Shown: positions 25,200-33,568 of the stretch, one piece after another
Layout: each line of letters begins with the position of its first letter
How positions within the stretch are numbered: position 1 is the stretch's first letter
DNA from: Proteiniphilum sp. UBA5267
Lineage (GTDB): Bacteria; Bacteroidota; Bacteroidia; Bacteroidales; Dysgonomonadaceae
NCBI GenBank assembly: GCA_002411515.1
Contig: DHTF01000112.1
Span: 597-34,164 of the forward strand
Direction: 5' to 3'
Length of the DNA stretch: 33,568 nucleotides
Notes under the pieces: model-generated
Database searches by the model: none
What the model was told of the DNA's origin: nothing
What the model saw: only the letters and a program-made list of their open reading frames with translations
Position numbers and translations under genes: made by a program

Positions 25200-25736
25200 A
25201 TGAGAACGAAGTCGGACAAGGCAAGATTTGAAGAAATCTTCATGCAATATTTTTCTACCGTCAGGTCATTTGCAGCCATTCTTTTGAAATCGGAACAGGA
25301 AGCGGAAGATGTGGCACAGGACATCTTTGTCAAACTATGGGAAGAGCCTGATTTGTGGAAGGAAAACCTTCCGAAAAATTACCTGTATACGATGGTAAAA
25401 AACAGTATTCTCAATCGCATCAAACGAAAAAACCTCGAATCGAACTATATTCATCTTCAAATAAATGCACATGGACAGGAAGAGCTGTCGGAATTTGAAG
25501 ATCCCCTCAACGAAATGTACCGCGAAGAATTGCATCTTTTATTGAGATTAGCCTTGGAGCAGATGCCCGGCAAACGAAAAGAAGTATTCGAAATGAGCCG
25601 TTTCCAGAAGTTAAGTAATCAGGAAATCGCTATTAAATTGAATCTTTCCGTGCGGACAGTGGAGCAACACATCTACCTTGCCTTAAAAGATCTCAAAAAA
25701 CTTATCCTGATTGCTATTTTTTTAATGAAATTTTAA
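25200..25736 (+). CDS. ECF-type RNA polymerase sigma factor of PUL 2
   Basis: The protein has 178 residues. Sigma region 2 covers about 8-80, with the classic AEDVAQDIFVKLWEEP and NYLYTMVKNSILNRIKRK motifs. Region 4 covers about 113-166 (LEQMPGKRKEVFEMSRFQ, then LSNQEIAIKLNLSVRTVEQH). This is closer to the standard Bacteroidota PUL sigma consensus than the PUL 1 factor. It should direct transcription of the susC behind it when released by its FecR partner. It also ends in a short hydrophobic tail after region 4 (LILIAIFLMKF). The ATG at 25200 follows a promoter-like site by 30 bases. The gene is divergent from fbaB. Confidence 0.94.
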   Translation: MRTKSDKARFEEIFMQYFSTVRSFAAILLKSEQEAEDVAQDIFVKLWEEPDLWKENLPKNYLYTMVKNSILNRIKRKNLESNYIHLQINAHGQEELSEFEDPLNEMYREELHLLLRLALEQMPGKRKEVFEMSRFQKLSNQEIAIKLNLSVRTVEQHIYLALKDLKKLILIAIFLMKF

Positions 25737-25879
25737 GTAGGTTCGGTTTCTCGATTGTTTATTTGTCAGAGGCAAAGCAAAGTGAATTCAAACCGCCATT
25801 GCTGCTGCTTTTGAAATTATCTGCGACCCAATGCAATACATGAATAGACAATGTGAGCGGGCCCAAGACCAACAATGAG

Positions 25880-26878
25880 ATGGAAAACTATTTTAATAGA
25901 ATTATTGAATTATTTGTAAAATCGGATGTCCCCCCTTCTTCGCAAGCTGATTTTTATCGATGGCTTGCCGAAAGGAAATTTTCCAGGGAAAAAGAGGATG
26001 CGCTGCGCGATTTGTGGGAAGAGATGATTGAAAAAAGGGTGGACGGAAGTGAGATATCGACCGACACATGGCATTCGCTGGCAGATGTGTATAAAAAGAT
26101 CAGAGAACGTCAGGACAATGCTCACAGGAAACTCCTCCGCTCCTGGCAAATATCGGCTGCCTGCCTGATGATCGCTTTCGTTTCCACCCTCTATTTTACC
26201 CACACGTCGAAACGGGAAGCTGCCGACCTTATTGAAAAGTATGTTCCGGTCGCCGGAATGGAACATCTGACCTTGCCCGACGGAACCGAAGTACAAATGA
26301 ACTCCACCGCCACCTTATTATATCCGACGGAATTTACCGGCAAGAGCAGGAGCGTTTATTTAATTGGAGAAGCAAATTTCAAGGTGGCACGAAATGAGAA
26401 AATGCCATTCATCGTAAAATCGAATGACTTTCAGGTTACGGCGCTGGGAACGGAATTCAATATGAGGACATATCCCGGTGATTCCACACTTTCGGCTACA
26501 CTTCTTTCGGGAAGCGTGGAAGTCAGATGCAACAACCTCACATCGGCACATACGTTAAAGCCAAGCGAACAACTGACATATAATATATTTACGAAAACAG
26601 AATCGATTGATTATCCCGATCTATCTGAAGTAACGGCATGGCAACGGGGTGAGCTAATATTTAAGTCGACTTCCCTTGGAGAAATTATCACCGTATTGGA
26701 GCGCAGGTACCCTTACTCGTTCGTCTACGCCCTGAATTCACTAAAAGAGGATAAATATACGTTTCGCTTTAAAGAGAATACTTCGTTAACGGAAGTAATG
26801 GACATCATTGTAAGGGTCTCGGGCAGTATAAAATACAGGATAGAGGATGATAAATGCTATATAACATCACTAAAATAA
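25880..26878 (+). CDS. FecR-domain anti-sigma factor of PUL 2
   Basis: The protein has 332 residues. An N-terminal sigma-binding region (about 1-85) is followed by one membrane helix at about 89-106 (WQISAACLMIAFVSTLYF), a FecR domain at about 121-216 (VPVAGMEHLTLPDGTEVQMN, LIGEANFKV, ALGTEFNMRTYP) and a DUF4974-like domain from about 262 (FKSTSLGEIITVLERRYPYS). It should hold the sigma factor at 25200 inactive until the STN domain of the downstream SusC signals. I chose the ATG at 25880; an in-frame GTG at 25853 would add nine residues. A 12-codon reading frame (25840-25878) ends one base before this ATG. Confidence 0.92.
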   Translation: MENYFNRIIELFVKSDVPPSSQADFYRWLAERKFSREKEDALRDLWEEMIEKRVDGSEISTDTWHSLADVYKKIRERQDNAHRKLLRSWQISAACLMIAFVSTLYFTHTSKREAADLIEKYVPVAGMEHLTLPDGTEVQMNSTATLLYPTEFTGKSRSVYLIGEANFKVARNEKMPFIVKSNDFQVTALGTEFNMRTYPGDSTLSATLLSGSVEVRCNNLTSAHTLKPSEQLTYNIFTKTESIDYPDLSEVTAWQRGELIFKSTSLGEIITVLERRYPYSFVYALNSLKEDKYTFRFKENTSLTEVMDIIVRVSGSIKYRIEDDKCYITSLK

Positions 26879-26931
26879 ACTTTTTCTAAACATTTTAATT
26901 ATTACATCATGGATTCGTCATAATAAAAAAA

Positions 26932-26959
26932 CCGGTACAAAGTGGCACCTTTATACCGG
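26932..26959 (+). promoter_or_regulatory. Stem-loop in the susC leader of PUL 2
   Basis: CCGGTACAAAG (26932-26942) and CTTTATACCGG (26949-26959) pair over 11 positions with one C-A mismatch and a 6-base loop. It starts 53 bases after the fecR stop and ends 62 before the susC ATG. It is followed at once by AGAATA, as is the stem-loop at 4390-4418. A second small hairpin (AGAGC/GCTCT, 26971-26983) lies just after it. A function as attenuator, processing site or RNA-binding target is inferred from position only. Confidence 0.55.
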
Positions 26960-27021
26960 AGAATAGCGTTAGAGCAATGCTCTTGAACAATTAAGTCAAA
27001 TTTATAATCTAACACTAAGAA

Positions 27022-30000
27022 ATGAATAATAAAGTTATGATTTTTTCTTACATGGGAAAAATAAAAACCCTCTTTTTTATTTTTTTCCTCTGTTTTGCTC
27101 CACAAACAGTTTTATATGCCCAAAGAAGTGCCTTAATAACCATTCAAAAAGACAACATCTCGGTTATTGAAGCTTTGCAGGCCGTGGAAAAACAGACAAG
27201 GATGCTCATTGCATACAATGAATCGCAATTAAAAAGTAAATCCAATATCGATTTAAATATCGAAGGTAAGGGTCTGAATGAGGTACTTCCCCAAATACTA
27301 AAAGGGACGGGATTTACATATCAACTGAAAGATGACTACATTGTAATTGTCCCCAACGCACCCCAACCGGTTGCCAGCCAAAAGAAACAAATCGTCGGAA
27401 AGGTCACCGACAAGAGCGGGGAAGCTATCATAGGGGCCAACATTATTGAGAAAGGGACTATCAACGGAACAGTCACTGATATTGACGGGAACTTCTCAAT
27501 CGACGTAGCGGAAAATGCTACACTGCAAATCAGTTACATCGGATATGTGGAACAGACAATCAACACTTCGGGCAGGATCAACTTTAATATTGTCCTCTCG
27601 GAAGATACAAAAACACTGGATGAACTGGTAGTAATCGGGTATGGAACTGTCCGACGGGGAGATGTCACCACAGCCGTATCTTCCGTTTCACTCGACGATC
27701 TGAATGAACGCCCCATTGTCTCGGCAGCACAGGCCATTCAGGGAAAAGCGGCCGGCGTGAATGTATACCGCCCCAGTGGAACTCCCGGTGGAGAGTTAGT
27801 CGTCCGTGTACGCGGTACAACCTCGTTCAACGGCAGCAATGATCCATTGTATGTGGTAGATGGTGTTCCGGTAGACAATATCAATTTTCTTTCTCCGACC
27901 GATATTGCGGAGATACAGATACTGAAGGATGCCTCCTCCGCCGCCATCTATGGATCGCGCGCAGCCAACGGGGTGGTGCTAATTACGACCAAACAGGCTT
28001 CGGGAGGGGCAAAAATTGCTGCCAACATACAAGTGGGTATGAACCGCGTAAGCAACCCAATCCAGTCGCTAAATGCCAGACAATACAAAGAACTGATCGA
28101 CGAGCTTCGCCCAGGAACCATTCCTGAGGGAACGACCGACCGTACCGACTGGTTCAATGAAGTTTACGGTACCGGCATTTCACAGAACTACCAACTACAG
28201 GTATCTGACGGAAATGACCGCTTACGCTATTTCATTTCCGGCGGCTACCTCAACGAACAGGGTATTTTGAGTTCGGCCTTTTTCCGCAGGTTTAATTTTC
28301 GCAGCAACGTAGAGAGTCAGATCAGAAAGTGGTTCCACCTGGGAGTAAATATTTCCTACTCCGACAATACCAGTAACGGCGTGACAACAGGACAGGGATC
28401 CAACCGGGGTGGCGTGGTACTGGCAGTGGTAAATCTTCCCACGGCAGCAACCATCAGGGATGAAGAGACGGGGCTCTATAACCGGCTTTTCTTCGGACAA
28501 AACATCGCCAACCCCCTGGAAGAAATTGCCAACGGTGAAAACAACAAAAACAACGAAAACAGACTCATCGGTTCCGCCAATGCAACCATCACCTTTTCAC
28601 CAAAGATGAATCTGAAGTCCACATTTACCCTGGACCGGCGCAATGGGAAAATCACCGGGTTTACACCTCCATCCCACGGTACCGACAGGGATGACTGGGG
28701 AAATGCATGGGATAACCGCAGCATGAATACACTGATGGTGTTCGACAACGTACTGACCTATAAGCATGTTTTTGCAGAAAAGCATAACCTGGAGGCCATG
28801 ACCGGCAGCTCGTGGACCGATTCGCAATGGTCGGAGAGCTATATCAACGGATCCCACTTCAAGGACGGTACCATTCAGACATTGAATGCAGCAAATAGAA
28901 TTGCCTGGGACAACACCGGGTCCCGCGCATCACAGTGGAGCATCTACTCATTGTTTGGCAGGTTATCCTATAATTACGACAGCAAATATCTGTTTACTTT
29001 CAATATTCGCGAAGACGGATCATCCAAACTGCATCCCGATCATCGGTGGGGCACCTTCCCCTCTCTGTCGGCTGCCTGGCGCTTGTCATCCGAAGAATTC
29101 ATGCAGGATGCCTCCTGGGTAGACGATCTGAAGATCCGGGCAGGCTGGGGACAAACCGGTAACCAGTCGGGTATCGGCGACTTTGCTTATCTGCAGCGGT
29201 ACAATATTACGCGGCAGGCATGGTTTGAAACCGGAAAAGAGAATTCACTTCCTTTAATCACAGAGGCAAATCTACGGACAGCCGACCTTACCTGGGAGAC
29301 CACCAATCAGGTGAACTTCGGTGTGGATGCCACCTTGCTAAACAACCGGCTTACGCTGGCCATGGACTATTATTACAAACGAACCACCGATATGTTGATG
29401 TACGTATCGTTGCCTGAAGGATCGGCAGTTGCCAATGAAATAGTCAGAAACGAAGGTGAAATGACCAACCGTGGTTTTGAATTCTCGGCAGACTCACGCA
29501 ATCTCACAGGCGACTTTAGCTGGGATACCAACTTCAACATTTCTTTCAACAGAAACAGGCTGGAGAGCCTTGAGCTGCAACAGATTTATTATGCTGCCGA
29601 AACCACACAGGCTTTCCATCAGACAAGGGTGGTACGTAACGAACCGGGACGTTCGCTGGGCGGTTTCTGGGGATATATCAGCGATGGCGTGGATCCTGAA
29701 AGCGGTGAGCTGATGTATCGCGACATCAACGAAGACGGCAGGATATCCTCTTCAGACAAAACCTACGTAGGTGATCCCAATCCTTTGTTTACTTACGGGT
29801 TGACCAATACGTTTTCGTATAAAGGATTTAATCTGAATATCTTTCTTCAGGGTTCCGTGGGAAATGATATATTCAACGCGTCCAAAGGTGATACAGAAGG
29901 GATGTACGACCTGAAAAACCAGTCGGTGGAAGTGCTGAAGCGCTGGCGCACACCGGGGATGATCACCGATGTTCCCAGGGCAGGATTTAACCTGCAGCCA

Positions 30001-30267
30001 TCCAGCTACTTCGTGGAAGACGGAAGCTATCTTCGTGTAAAAGACGTATCCCTCTCCTACAATTTTAATAACAGTCTCCTTACCCGGGCAGGGATCACGC
30101 GCCTGCAACCTTTTGTAACATTTAGCAATCTGCTAACTATCACAGGTTACAGCGGCATGGACCCGGAAGTAAACCAGTGGGGTAACAACGGCGCCGTGCA
30201 AGGAATCGACTGGGGTACCTATCCTCACAGCAAAACGGTTGTATTTGGAATGAATATTGAATTTTAA
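27022..30267 (+). CDS. SusC/RagA-family TonB-dependent transporter with STN domain (PUL 2)
   Basis: The protein has 1081 residues. A signal peptide (hydrophobic core about 16-32, ending LYAQ) is followed by an STN domain (about 36-110), a carboxypeptidase-regulatory-like domain (about 123-192, IVGKVTDKSGEAIIGANI) and a plug opening LDELVVIGYGTVRRGDVTTAV and containing DASSAAIYGSRAANGVVLIT. A beta-barrel follows and ends KTVVFGMNIEF. It should import the oligosaccharide released by the GH30 enzyme at the right edge and signal through FecR to the sigma factor. It is somewhat shorter than the PUL 1 SusC. It lies six bases from its susD. The start at 27022 is the first ATG; in-frame ATGs at 27037 and 27052 would also leave a usable signal peptide. 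Confidence 0.96.
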   Translation: MNNKVMIFSYMGKIKTLFFIFFLCFAPQTVLYAQRSALITIQKDNISVIEALQAVEKQTRMLIAYNESQLKSKSNIDLNIEGKGLNEVLPQILKGTGFTYQLKDDYIVIVPNAPQPVASQKKQIVGKVTDKSGEAIIGANIIEKGTINGTVTDIDGNFSIDVAENATLQISYIGYVEQTINTSGRINFNIVLSEDTKTLDELVVIGYGTVRRGDVTTAVSSVSLDDLNERPIVSAAQAIQGKAAGVNVYRPSGTPGGELVVRVRGTTSFNGSNDPLYVVDGVPVDNINFLSPTDIAEIQILKDASSAAIYGSRAANGVVLITTKQASGGAKIAANIQVGMNRVSNPIQSLNARQYKELIDELRPGTIPEGTTDRTDWFNEVYGTGISQNYQLQVSDGNDRLRYFISGGYLNEQGILSSAFFRRFNFRSNVESQIRKWFHLGVNISYSDNTSNGVTTGQGSNRGGVVLAVVNLPTAATIRDEETGLYNRLFFGQNIANPLEEIANGENNKNNENRLIGSANATITFSPKMNLKSTFTLDRRNGKITGFTPPSHGTDRDDWGNAWDNRSMNTLMVFDNVLTYKHVFAEKHNLEAMTGSSWTDSQWSESYINGSHFKDGTIQTLNAANRIAWDNTGSRASQWSIYSLFGRLSYNYDSKYLFTFNIREDGSSKLHPDHRWGTFPSLSAAWRLSSEEFMQDASWVDDLKIRAGWGQTGNQSGIGDFAYLQRYNITRQAWFETGKENSLPLITEANLRTADLTWETTNQVNFGVDATLLNNRLTLAMDYYYKRTTDMLMYVSLPEGSAVANEIVRNEGEMTNRGFEFSADSRNLTGDFSWDTNFNISFNRNRLESLELQQIYYAAETTQAFHQTRVVRNEPGRSLGGFWGYISDGVDPESGELMYRDINEDGRISSSDKTYVGDPNPLFTYGLTNTFSYKGFNLNIFLQGSVGNDIFNASKGDTEGMYDLKNQSVEVLKRWRTPGMITDVPRAGFNLQPSSYFVEDGSYLRVKDVSLSYNFNNSLLTRAGITRLQPFVTFSNLLTITGYSGMDPEVNQWGNNGAVQGIDWGTYPHSKTVVFGMNIEF

Positions 30268-30273
30268 ATTACA

Positions 30274-31821
30274 ATGAATAAAATGAAAACAAAATATATT
30301 ATATCTCTGTTGTTGACGGTCTTGCTGGTTTCCTGTAACCTCGACTACGAGCCGCTGGATACTTATTCCGATATTACAGAAGGGGTGAGTGAGGACAGCG
30401 TTCAGGTAGTTTTTAAAGACAAAGCGGCACTATTGTCTCATAGGCAAACGTTGATGAATCTGTTCAAAAACGGACAGGAGCACTGGTATCTCGATATGCT
30501 GCTGCTTGCAGAATCGCATTCCGACAATGCATATGCCGGGTCACCCAACGCAGAAACCACCCCTTTTGAAGTAAATTCCATCGAGGGATCAAACACGAAC
30601 TTGAGACGCGACTGGAACGGTCATATGGGAAACATAGCCCAAGCCAACAAATTAATCAACTATATTGATATGGTTCCCGACGCATCATTGACAACGACAG
30701 AAAAGGCCCAGTACAAGGCAGAAGCAAAAATACTGAGGGCAATGATCTACTTCGACATGGTCAGGATATGGGGGAATGTACCGCTGGTGATTACAACAGC
30801 GGGTGATATCACCTCTGAGACCATCAAAGAGGTATACCCTGCCTATTTCCCACCGCAGACCGATGCACTGACCATCTATCAACAGATCGAGAAAGACCTG
30901 CTGGAGGGAGTACAGTTTGCAGCCGATAATAGTCCATCGGACAAAACCCTGTTTTCAAAATCAGTTGCCCGCGCCATGCTGGCCAAAATATATGCTGAAA
31001 AACCTTTGCGTGATTATGACAAGGTCATACAATATGCCGATCAGCTTACGACAGATGGCTTCGCACTTGTGGATGACTACAGCACGCTGTTTGATGTGAT
31101 TCTTACCGATCCGGACGCTCCCGCATCGCAGGAAAACAAAGCCATTGACGCCATGGCACGTAACACGCGGGAAACCATCTATGAAGCACAGTTTTTCCCC
31201 GGAAATGCCAGCTGGGTCACCTGGATGTTCGGTCGTCCGCTGGATGACTGGAACAATGCGTTTACATGGGCTAAGTGGATTACCCCTTCGCGCGATCTTA
31301 TCAAAACATTCCACAGTGAACCGGGTGATCAACGTTTTGCTCAAACTGTGGTATATTACGAAGCCAAGTGGAGCATTTATTATCCTGCCAGCAACTACCC
31401 GTTTATGTACAAAACCCGCAGTGCCTACAACAGCATCATCAAAATGCGGTACGCCGATATCCTGCTGCTGAAAGCAGAAGCATTGATAGGGAAAGGAGAC
31501 TACAACGGAGCAGCACAGATTATTAACCAAACACGCCGCAGGGCCGGTTTATCGAACCTCCCTGCATCGGCATCCGCAAACAAAGAATCCATACTCAAAG
31601 CCTACATGAAGGAACGCCGGCTGGAACTGGCATTTGAAGGACAACGCTGGTTCGACCTTGTACGCCTTGATAAGGTGGAAGAGGTGATGAATGCGGTGTT
31701 CGCAAAAGATGAAGGCCGGCCAGCACAAGCCTATCCTTTCACCTCTCTGTCGTATGTATTACCCATTCCCCAGGATGTGATCGATCAGAATCCAAACCTG
31801 GTACAGAATCCGGGTTATTAA
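30274..31821 (+). CDS. RagB/SusD-family glycan-binding lipoprotein (PUL 2)
   Basis: The protein has 515 residues with a lipoprotein signal ending LLVSC (Cys21). SusD features are AEAKILRAMIYFDMVRIWGN and VPLVIT in the N-terminal half, MRYADILLLKAEALIGKGDY in the centre, and the C-terminal signature YMKERRLELAFEGQRWFDLV followed by PIPQDVIDQNPNL. It should bind glycan at the cell surface and form the lid on the SusC six bases upstream. A second in-frame ATG at 30283 is a possible start and would not alter the signal peptide core. Confidence 0.96.
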   Translation: MNKMKTKYIISLLLTVLLVSCNLDYEPLDTYSDITEGVSEDSVQVVFKDKAALLSHRQTLMNLFKNGQEHWYLDMLLLAESHSDNAYAGSPNAETTPFEVNSIEGSNTNLRRDWNGHMGNIAQANKLINYIDMVPDASLTTTEKAQYKAEAKILRAMIYFDMVRIWGNVPLVITTAGDITSETIKEVYPAYFPPQTDALTIYQQIEKDLLEGVQFAADNSPSDKTLFSKSVARAMLAKIYAEKPLRDYDKVIQYADQLTTDGFALVDDYSTLFDVILTDPDAPASQENKAIDAMARNTRETIYEAQFFPGNASWVTWMFGRPLDDWNNAFTWAKWITPSRDLIKTFHSEPGDQRFAQTVVYYEAKWSIYYPASNYPFMYKTRSAYNSIIKMRYADILLLKAEALIGKGDYNGAAQIINQTRRRAGLSNLPASASANKESILKAYMKERRLELAFEGQRWFDLVRLDKVEEVMNAVFAKDEGRPAQAYPFTSLSYVLPIPQDVIDQNPNLVQNPGY

Positions 31822-31852
31822 TGGAGGGTACCAATTAAAAAAAGAAATCAAT

Positions 31853-33253
31853 ATGAAGAAGACATATATCTATCCGTTTATCCTTGCCGCTGTCATCATC
31901 ACGATGATCTCTTCCTGCGATGATGAATACGGGCCCCGCAAGGAATCGTCTCCCGTCTTTGTGTCAGCAGCAGCTGTTCCCGCCACCTTTACATTTGGAG
32001 ACACGCTCGCCCTCTCTGCCGAAATCATTGATCCGGCCACCAGGCTCAGCAATCTTTTTTATGAAGTGGTTTCCGGAGAAAATGTAATTGCCAGGGGAAG
32101 TATCCCACTCAGTGGTGACACAGCCAACGTCTCCAGCAATGTGTTTATACCTATGATCAAAAATCAGGGCGACAATGCAGCGGTGACGATAAATCTTATT
32201 GCACAGAATGTGTTGAAAGGTACCAGCAGCCACAAAATAGAAGGACTCACCGGAAAACGTCCTACTTACAGCAAGCTGTATCTTGTCACAGACAATGGAA
32301 TGGTTGCCCTGCTGAATCCATTGGCGGGTGACAAAAACAAATATTCCAGCAGCAACCTTACACTGGATGCATCGATGTGTTTTAAACTGGCAGAAAAGCT
32401 TCATGCCGATAACACAATCGATTACAGCGGTCATGTATACGGCAATGTTGGGGGCAGGCCCGGCCTGATCAACGAAACGGGAGAATCTACTTTTCTCCTT
32501 ACCCCCAACGACGACTATACAAAGGGAATCATATTCGATAATCTTTCCTTTACATTCACCTCCACAGGTGGCAGTCTGGGGGCCGACGACCTCGCGTTAA
32601 GCAGTTTCGGGAGCGAAGATATCGACAACGAATCTTTCCGAACACTTACCCGTACACTGGAAAACGGGAAGAGTTACTCACTGATTGGCATCCTGGGTGA
32701 CCGGATGAACCTGTACAATCCCGACTTTTTTGAACGGTTGTCCGACAATCAGGTAAAATTTCTGGGAAAAACAGGCGAGTATACCCTGTATTATAACCCG
32801 GTCAGGAAGAACGTTTTTGTCGGTACCGACAATCCGGCGTATCCCGACTATCTGCTGGCCTGCGGCTATGGACTTGGCTATCCCACGCGGGTTACTACAG
32901 CGGAAATAAGCGCAGTCTATCCCGGCCACACACGCACCCACACGAGCTGGGGTTTTGGCAATGTAATGAATTATGTCTTGTTGCGTCAGATAAGTACGGG
33001 TATCTATCAGGGAACCTTCTACACGCCGGGCGATCATGATCATTATGCCGGCTTTAAACCTTTTGAAAACACCGGATGGGCAAATGAAAAGAAGGCCGGT
33101 GATTTCACCTTCACCGGTGAGCAGATTATTACCGGAGATAACGACTGGACCATTCCCAACGGGGAGAATGATCCTGTAGTGGAATCGGCTAACTACCGGT
33201 TTACGGTGAATCTGACGACCAAAACGGTACATATCCAAAAAGTAACACTGTAA
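31853..33253 (+). CDS. SusE-like surface glycan-binding lipoprotein
   Basis: The protein has 466 residues with a lipoprotein signal ending MISSC (Cys22), followed at once by acidic residues (DDEYG), a pattern that promotes surface display in Bacteroidota. No catalytic motif is seen. The first part (about 30-125) looks like an Ig-like domain of the DUF5016 kind found at the start of SusE-like proteins. The rest looks like tandem beta-sandwich binding domains of the DUF5121/DUF5125 type (SKLYLVTDNGMVALLNPL, GYGLGYPTRVTTAEIS, YRFTVNLTTKTVHIQKV). Proteins of this layout sit between SusD and GH30 in beta-1,6-glucan loci and bind the polymer. It is 31 bases after susD and five before the GH30 gene. 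Confidence 0.82.
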   Translation: MKKTYIYPFILAAVIITMISSCDDEYGPRKESSPVFVSAAAVPATFTFGDTLALSAEIIDPATRLSNLFYEVVSGENVIARGSIPLSGDTANVSSNVFIPMIKNQGDNAAVTINLIAQNVLKGTSSHKIEGLTGKRPTYSKLYLVTDNGMVALLNPLAGDKNKYSSSNLTLDASMCFKLAEKLHADNTIDYSGHVYGNVGGRPGLINETGESTFLLTPNDDYTKGIIFDNLSFTFTSTGGSLGADDLALSSFGSEDIDNESFRTLTRTLENGKSYSLIGILGDRMNLYNPDFFERLSDNQVKFLGKTGEYTLYYNPVRKNVFVGTDNPAYPDYLLACGYGLGYPTRVTTAEISAVYPGHTRTHTSWGFGNVMNYVLLRQISTGIYQGTFYTPGDHDHYAGFKPFENTGWANEKKAGDFTFTGEQIITGDNDWTIPNGENDPVVESANYRFTVNLTTKTVHIQKVTL

Positions 33254-33257
33254 CAGT

Positions 33258-33568
33258 ATGCAAATCATAAAAAATATAAAGCTGATCCTGCTCGTCCTGC
33301 TGCTTGGAAGCTGTTCATCCTGCAATGAGACCGACGGAAATACTCCCGATAACGGAGAGAACCCGGAGATACCTGTCGGCGATGTCACACTCTTTATCAC
33401 AACCAGCAACCGTGCACAGGATTTCAAAAAGCAAACCGCCTCTTTCAGTACAAAAGGGAACATGTCTCCCACCACCATTAAGCTGGAACCGGCTACACGT
33501 TATCAGACAATGGACGGCTTCGGGGCGGCTGTCACCGGCTCCTCGGCTTTCAACCTGATGAAGATGAC
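33258..33568 (+). CDS. GH30-family glycoside hydrolase lipoprotein, 5' part only
   Basis: The first 103 codons are present; the right edge cuts the gene. The lipoprotein signal ends LLLGSC (Cys19), followed by an acidic linker. The start of the mature domain, FITTSNRAQDFKKQ, TIKLEPATRYQTMDGFGAAV and TGSSAFNLMKM, is the well-known opening of GH30 enzymes of the glucosylceramidase/endo-beta-1,6-glucanase type. In Bacteroides a GH30_3 endo-beta-1,6-glucanase (for example BT3312 of B. thetaiotaomicron) is found next to the same susC, susD and binding-protein set. The catalytic glutamates are beyond the window, so activity cannot be checked here. It starts five bases after the SusE-like gene's stop. 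Confidence 0.82.
   Translation, partial: MQIIKNIKLILLVLLLGSCSSCNETDGNTPDNGENPEIPVGDVTLFITTSNRAQDFKKQTASFSTKGNMSPTTIKLEPATRYQTMDGFGAAVTGSSAFNLMKM

Noticed and set aside
25840..25878. Twelve-codon reading frame ending one base before the ATG of fecR in PUL 2
   Set aside because: It could couple translation, but it has no visible ribosome-binding site and no regulatory codon run; chance is as likely.
30961..31530. Minus-strand open frame (189 codons) opposite susD of PUL 2
   Set aside because: The sequence has no family features and the plus strand encodes a clear SusD across the whole stretch.
32678..33478. Long minus-strand open frame (266 codons) opposite the SusE-like gene
   Set aside because: It has no recognisable domain and lies wholly opposite a well-supported lipoprotein gene and the GH30 start; it is a shadow of their codon structure.
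1..33568. tRNA, rRNA, CRISPR arrays, insertion sequences, phage or conjugation genes
   Set aside because: None was seen: no repeat-spacer pattern, no transposase or integrase motifs, and the gaps between genes are too short to hold RNA operons.

Overview
The window looks like the chromosome of an anaerobic, polysaccharide-degrading member of the Bacteroidota, probably order Bacteroidales. Three things support this. There are two polysaccharide-utilisation loci (PULs) built on SusC/SusD pairs. Promoter-like sites match the Bacteroidota -7 element TAnnTTTG. All four sulfatases carry a serine in the catalytic motif, so they depend on the radical-SAM maturase used by anaerobes. The genus cannot be fixed from the sequence; a Dysgonomonadaceae or Parabacteroides-like organism would fit. 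No rRNA, tRNA, CRISPR array, insertion sequence or phage gene is visible.

Layout. (1) 1-2166, minus strand: most of an AddB-like PD-(D/E)XK nuclease gene, cut by the left edge. (2) 2389-23991, plus strand: a large PUL with an ECF sigma factor, a FecR-type anti-sigma factor, an STN-domain SusC, a SusD, a GH128-like (Asl1-like) lipoprotein, a right-handed beta-helix protein, a sulfatase, a second beta-helix protein, a second sulfatase, a GH2 enzyme, a third sulfatase, an alpha/beta-hydrolase esterase and a fourth sulfatase. (3) 24005-25063, minus strand: class I fructose-bisphosphate aldolase fbaB, converging on PUL 1 and diverging from PUL 2. (4) 25200 to the right edge, plus strand: a second PUL with ECF sigma, FecR, STN-SusC, SusD, a SusE-like surface glycan-binding lipoprotein and the first 103 codons of a GH30 enzyme. 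The order and the GH30 opening motif resemble the known beta-1,6-glucan (pustulan) loci of Bacteroides.

How the genes work together. In each PUL the SusC/SusD pair should import an oligosaccharide through the outer membrane. The N-terminal STN domain of SusC should signal through FecR to the ECF sigma factor, which then raises transcription of susC and the genes behind it. In PUL 1 the four sulfatases and the esterase should strip sulfate and acyl groups. The beta-helix proteins, the GH128-like protein and the GH2 enzyme should cleave the backbone or side chains. The glycan is not one I can name: it is sulfated, probably acylated, and may contain beta-galactose or beta-glucuronic acid, but the hallmark enzymes of ulvan, carrageenan, agar, alginate and fucoidan are missing.

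The observations most worth following are the two beta-helix paralogues with identically spaced motifs, the unassigned sulfated substrate, and the hairpins that sit at matching positions between fecR and susC in both loci.
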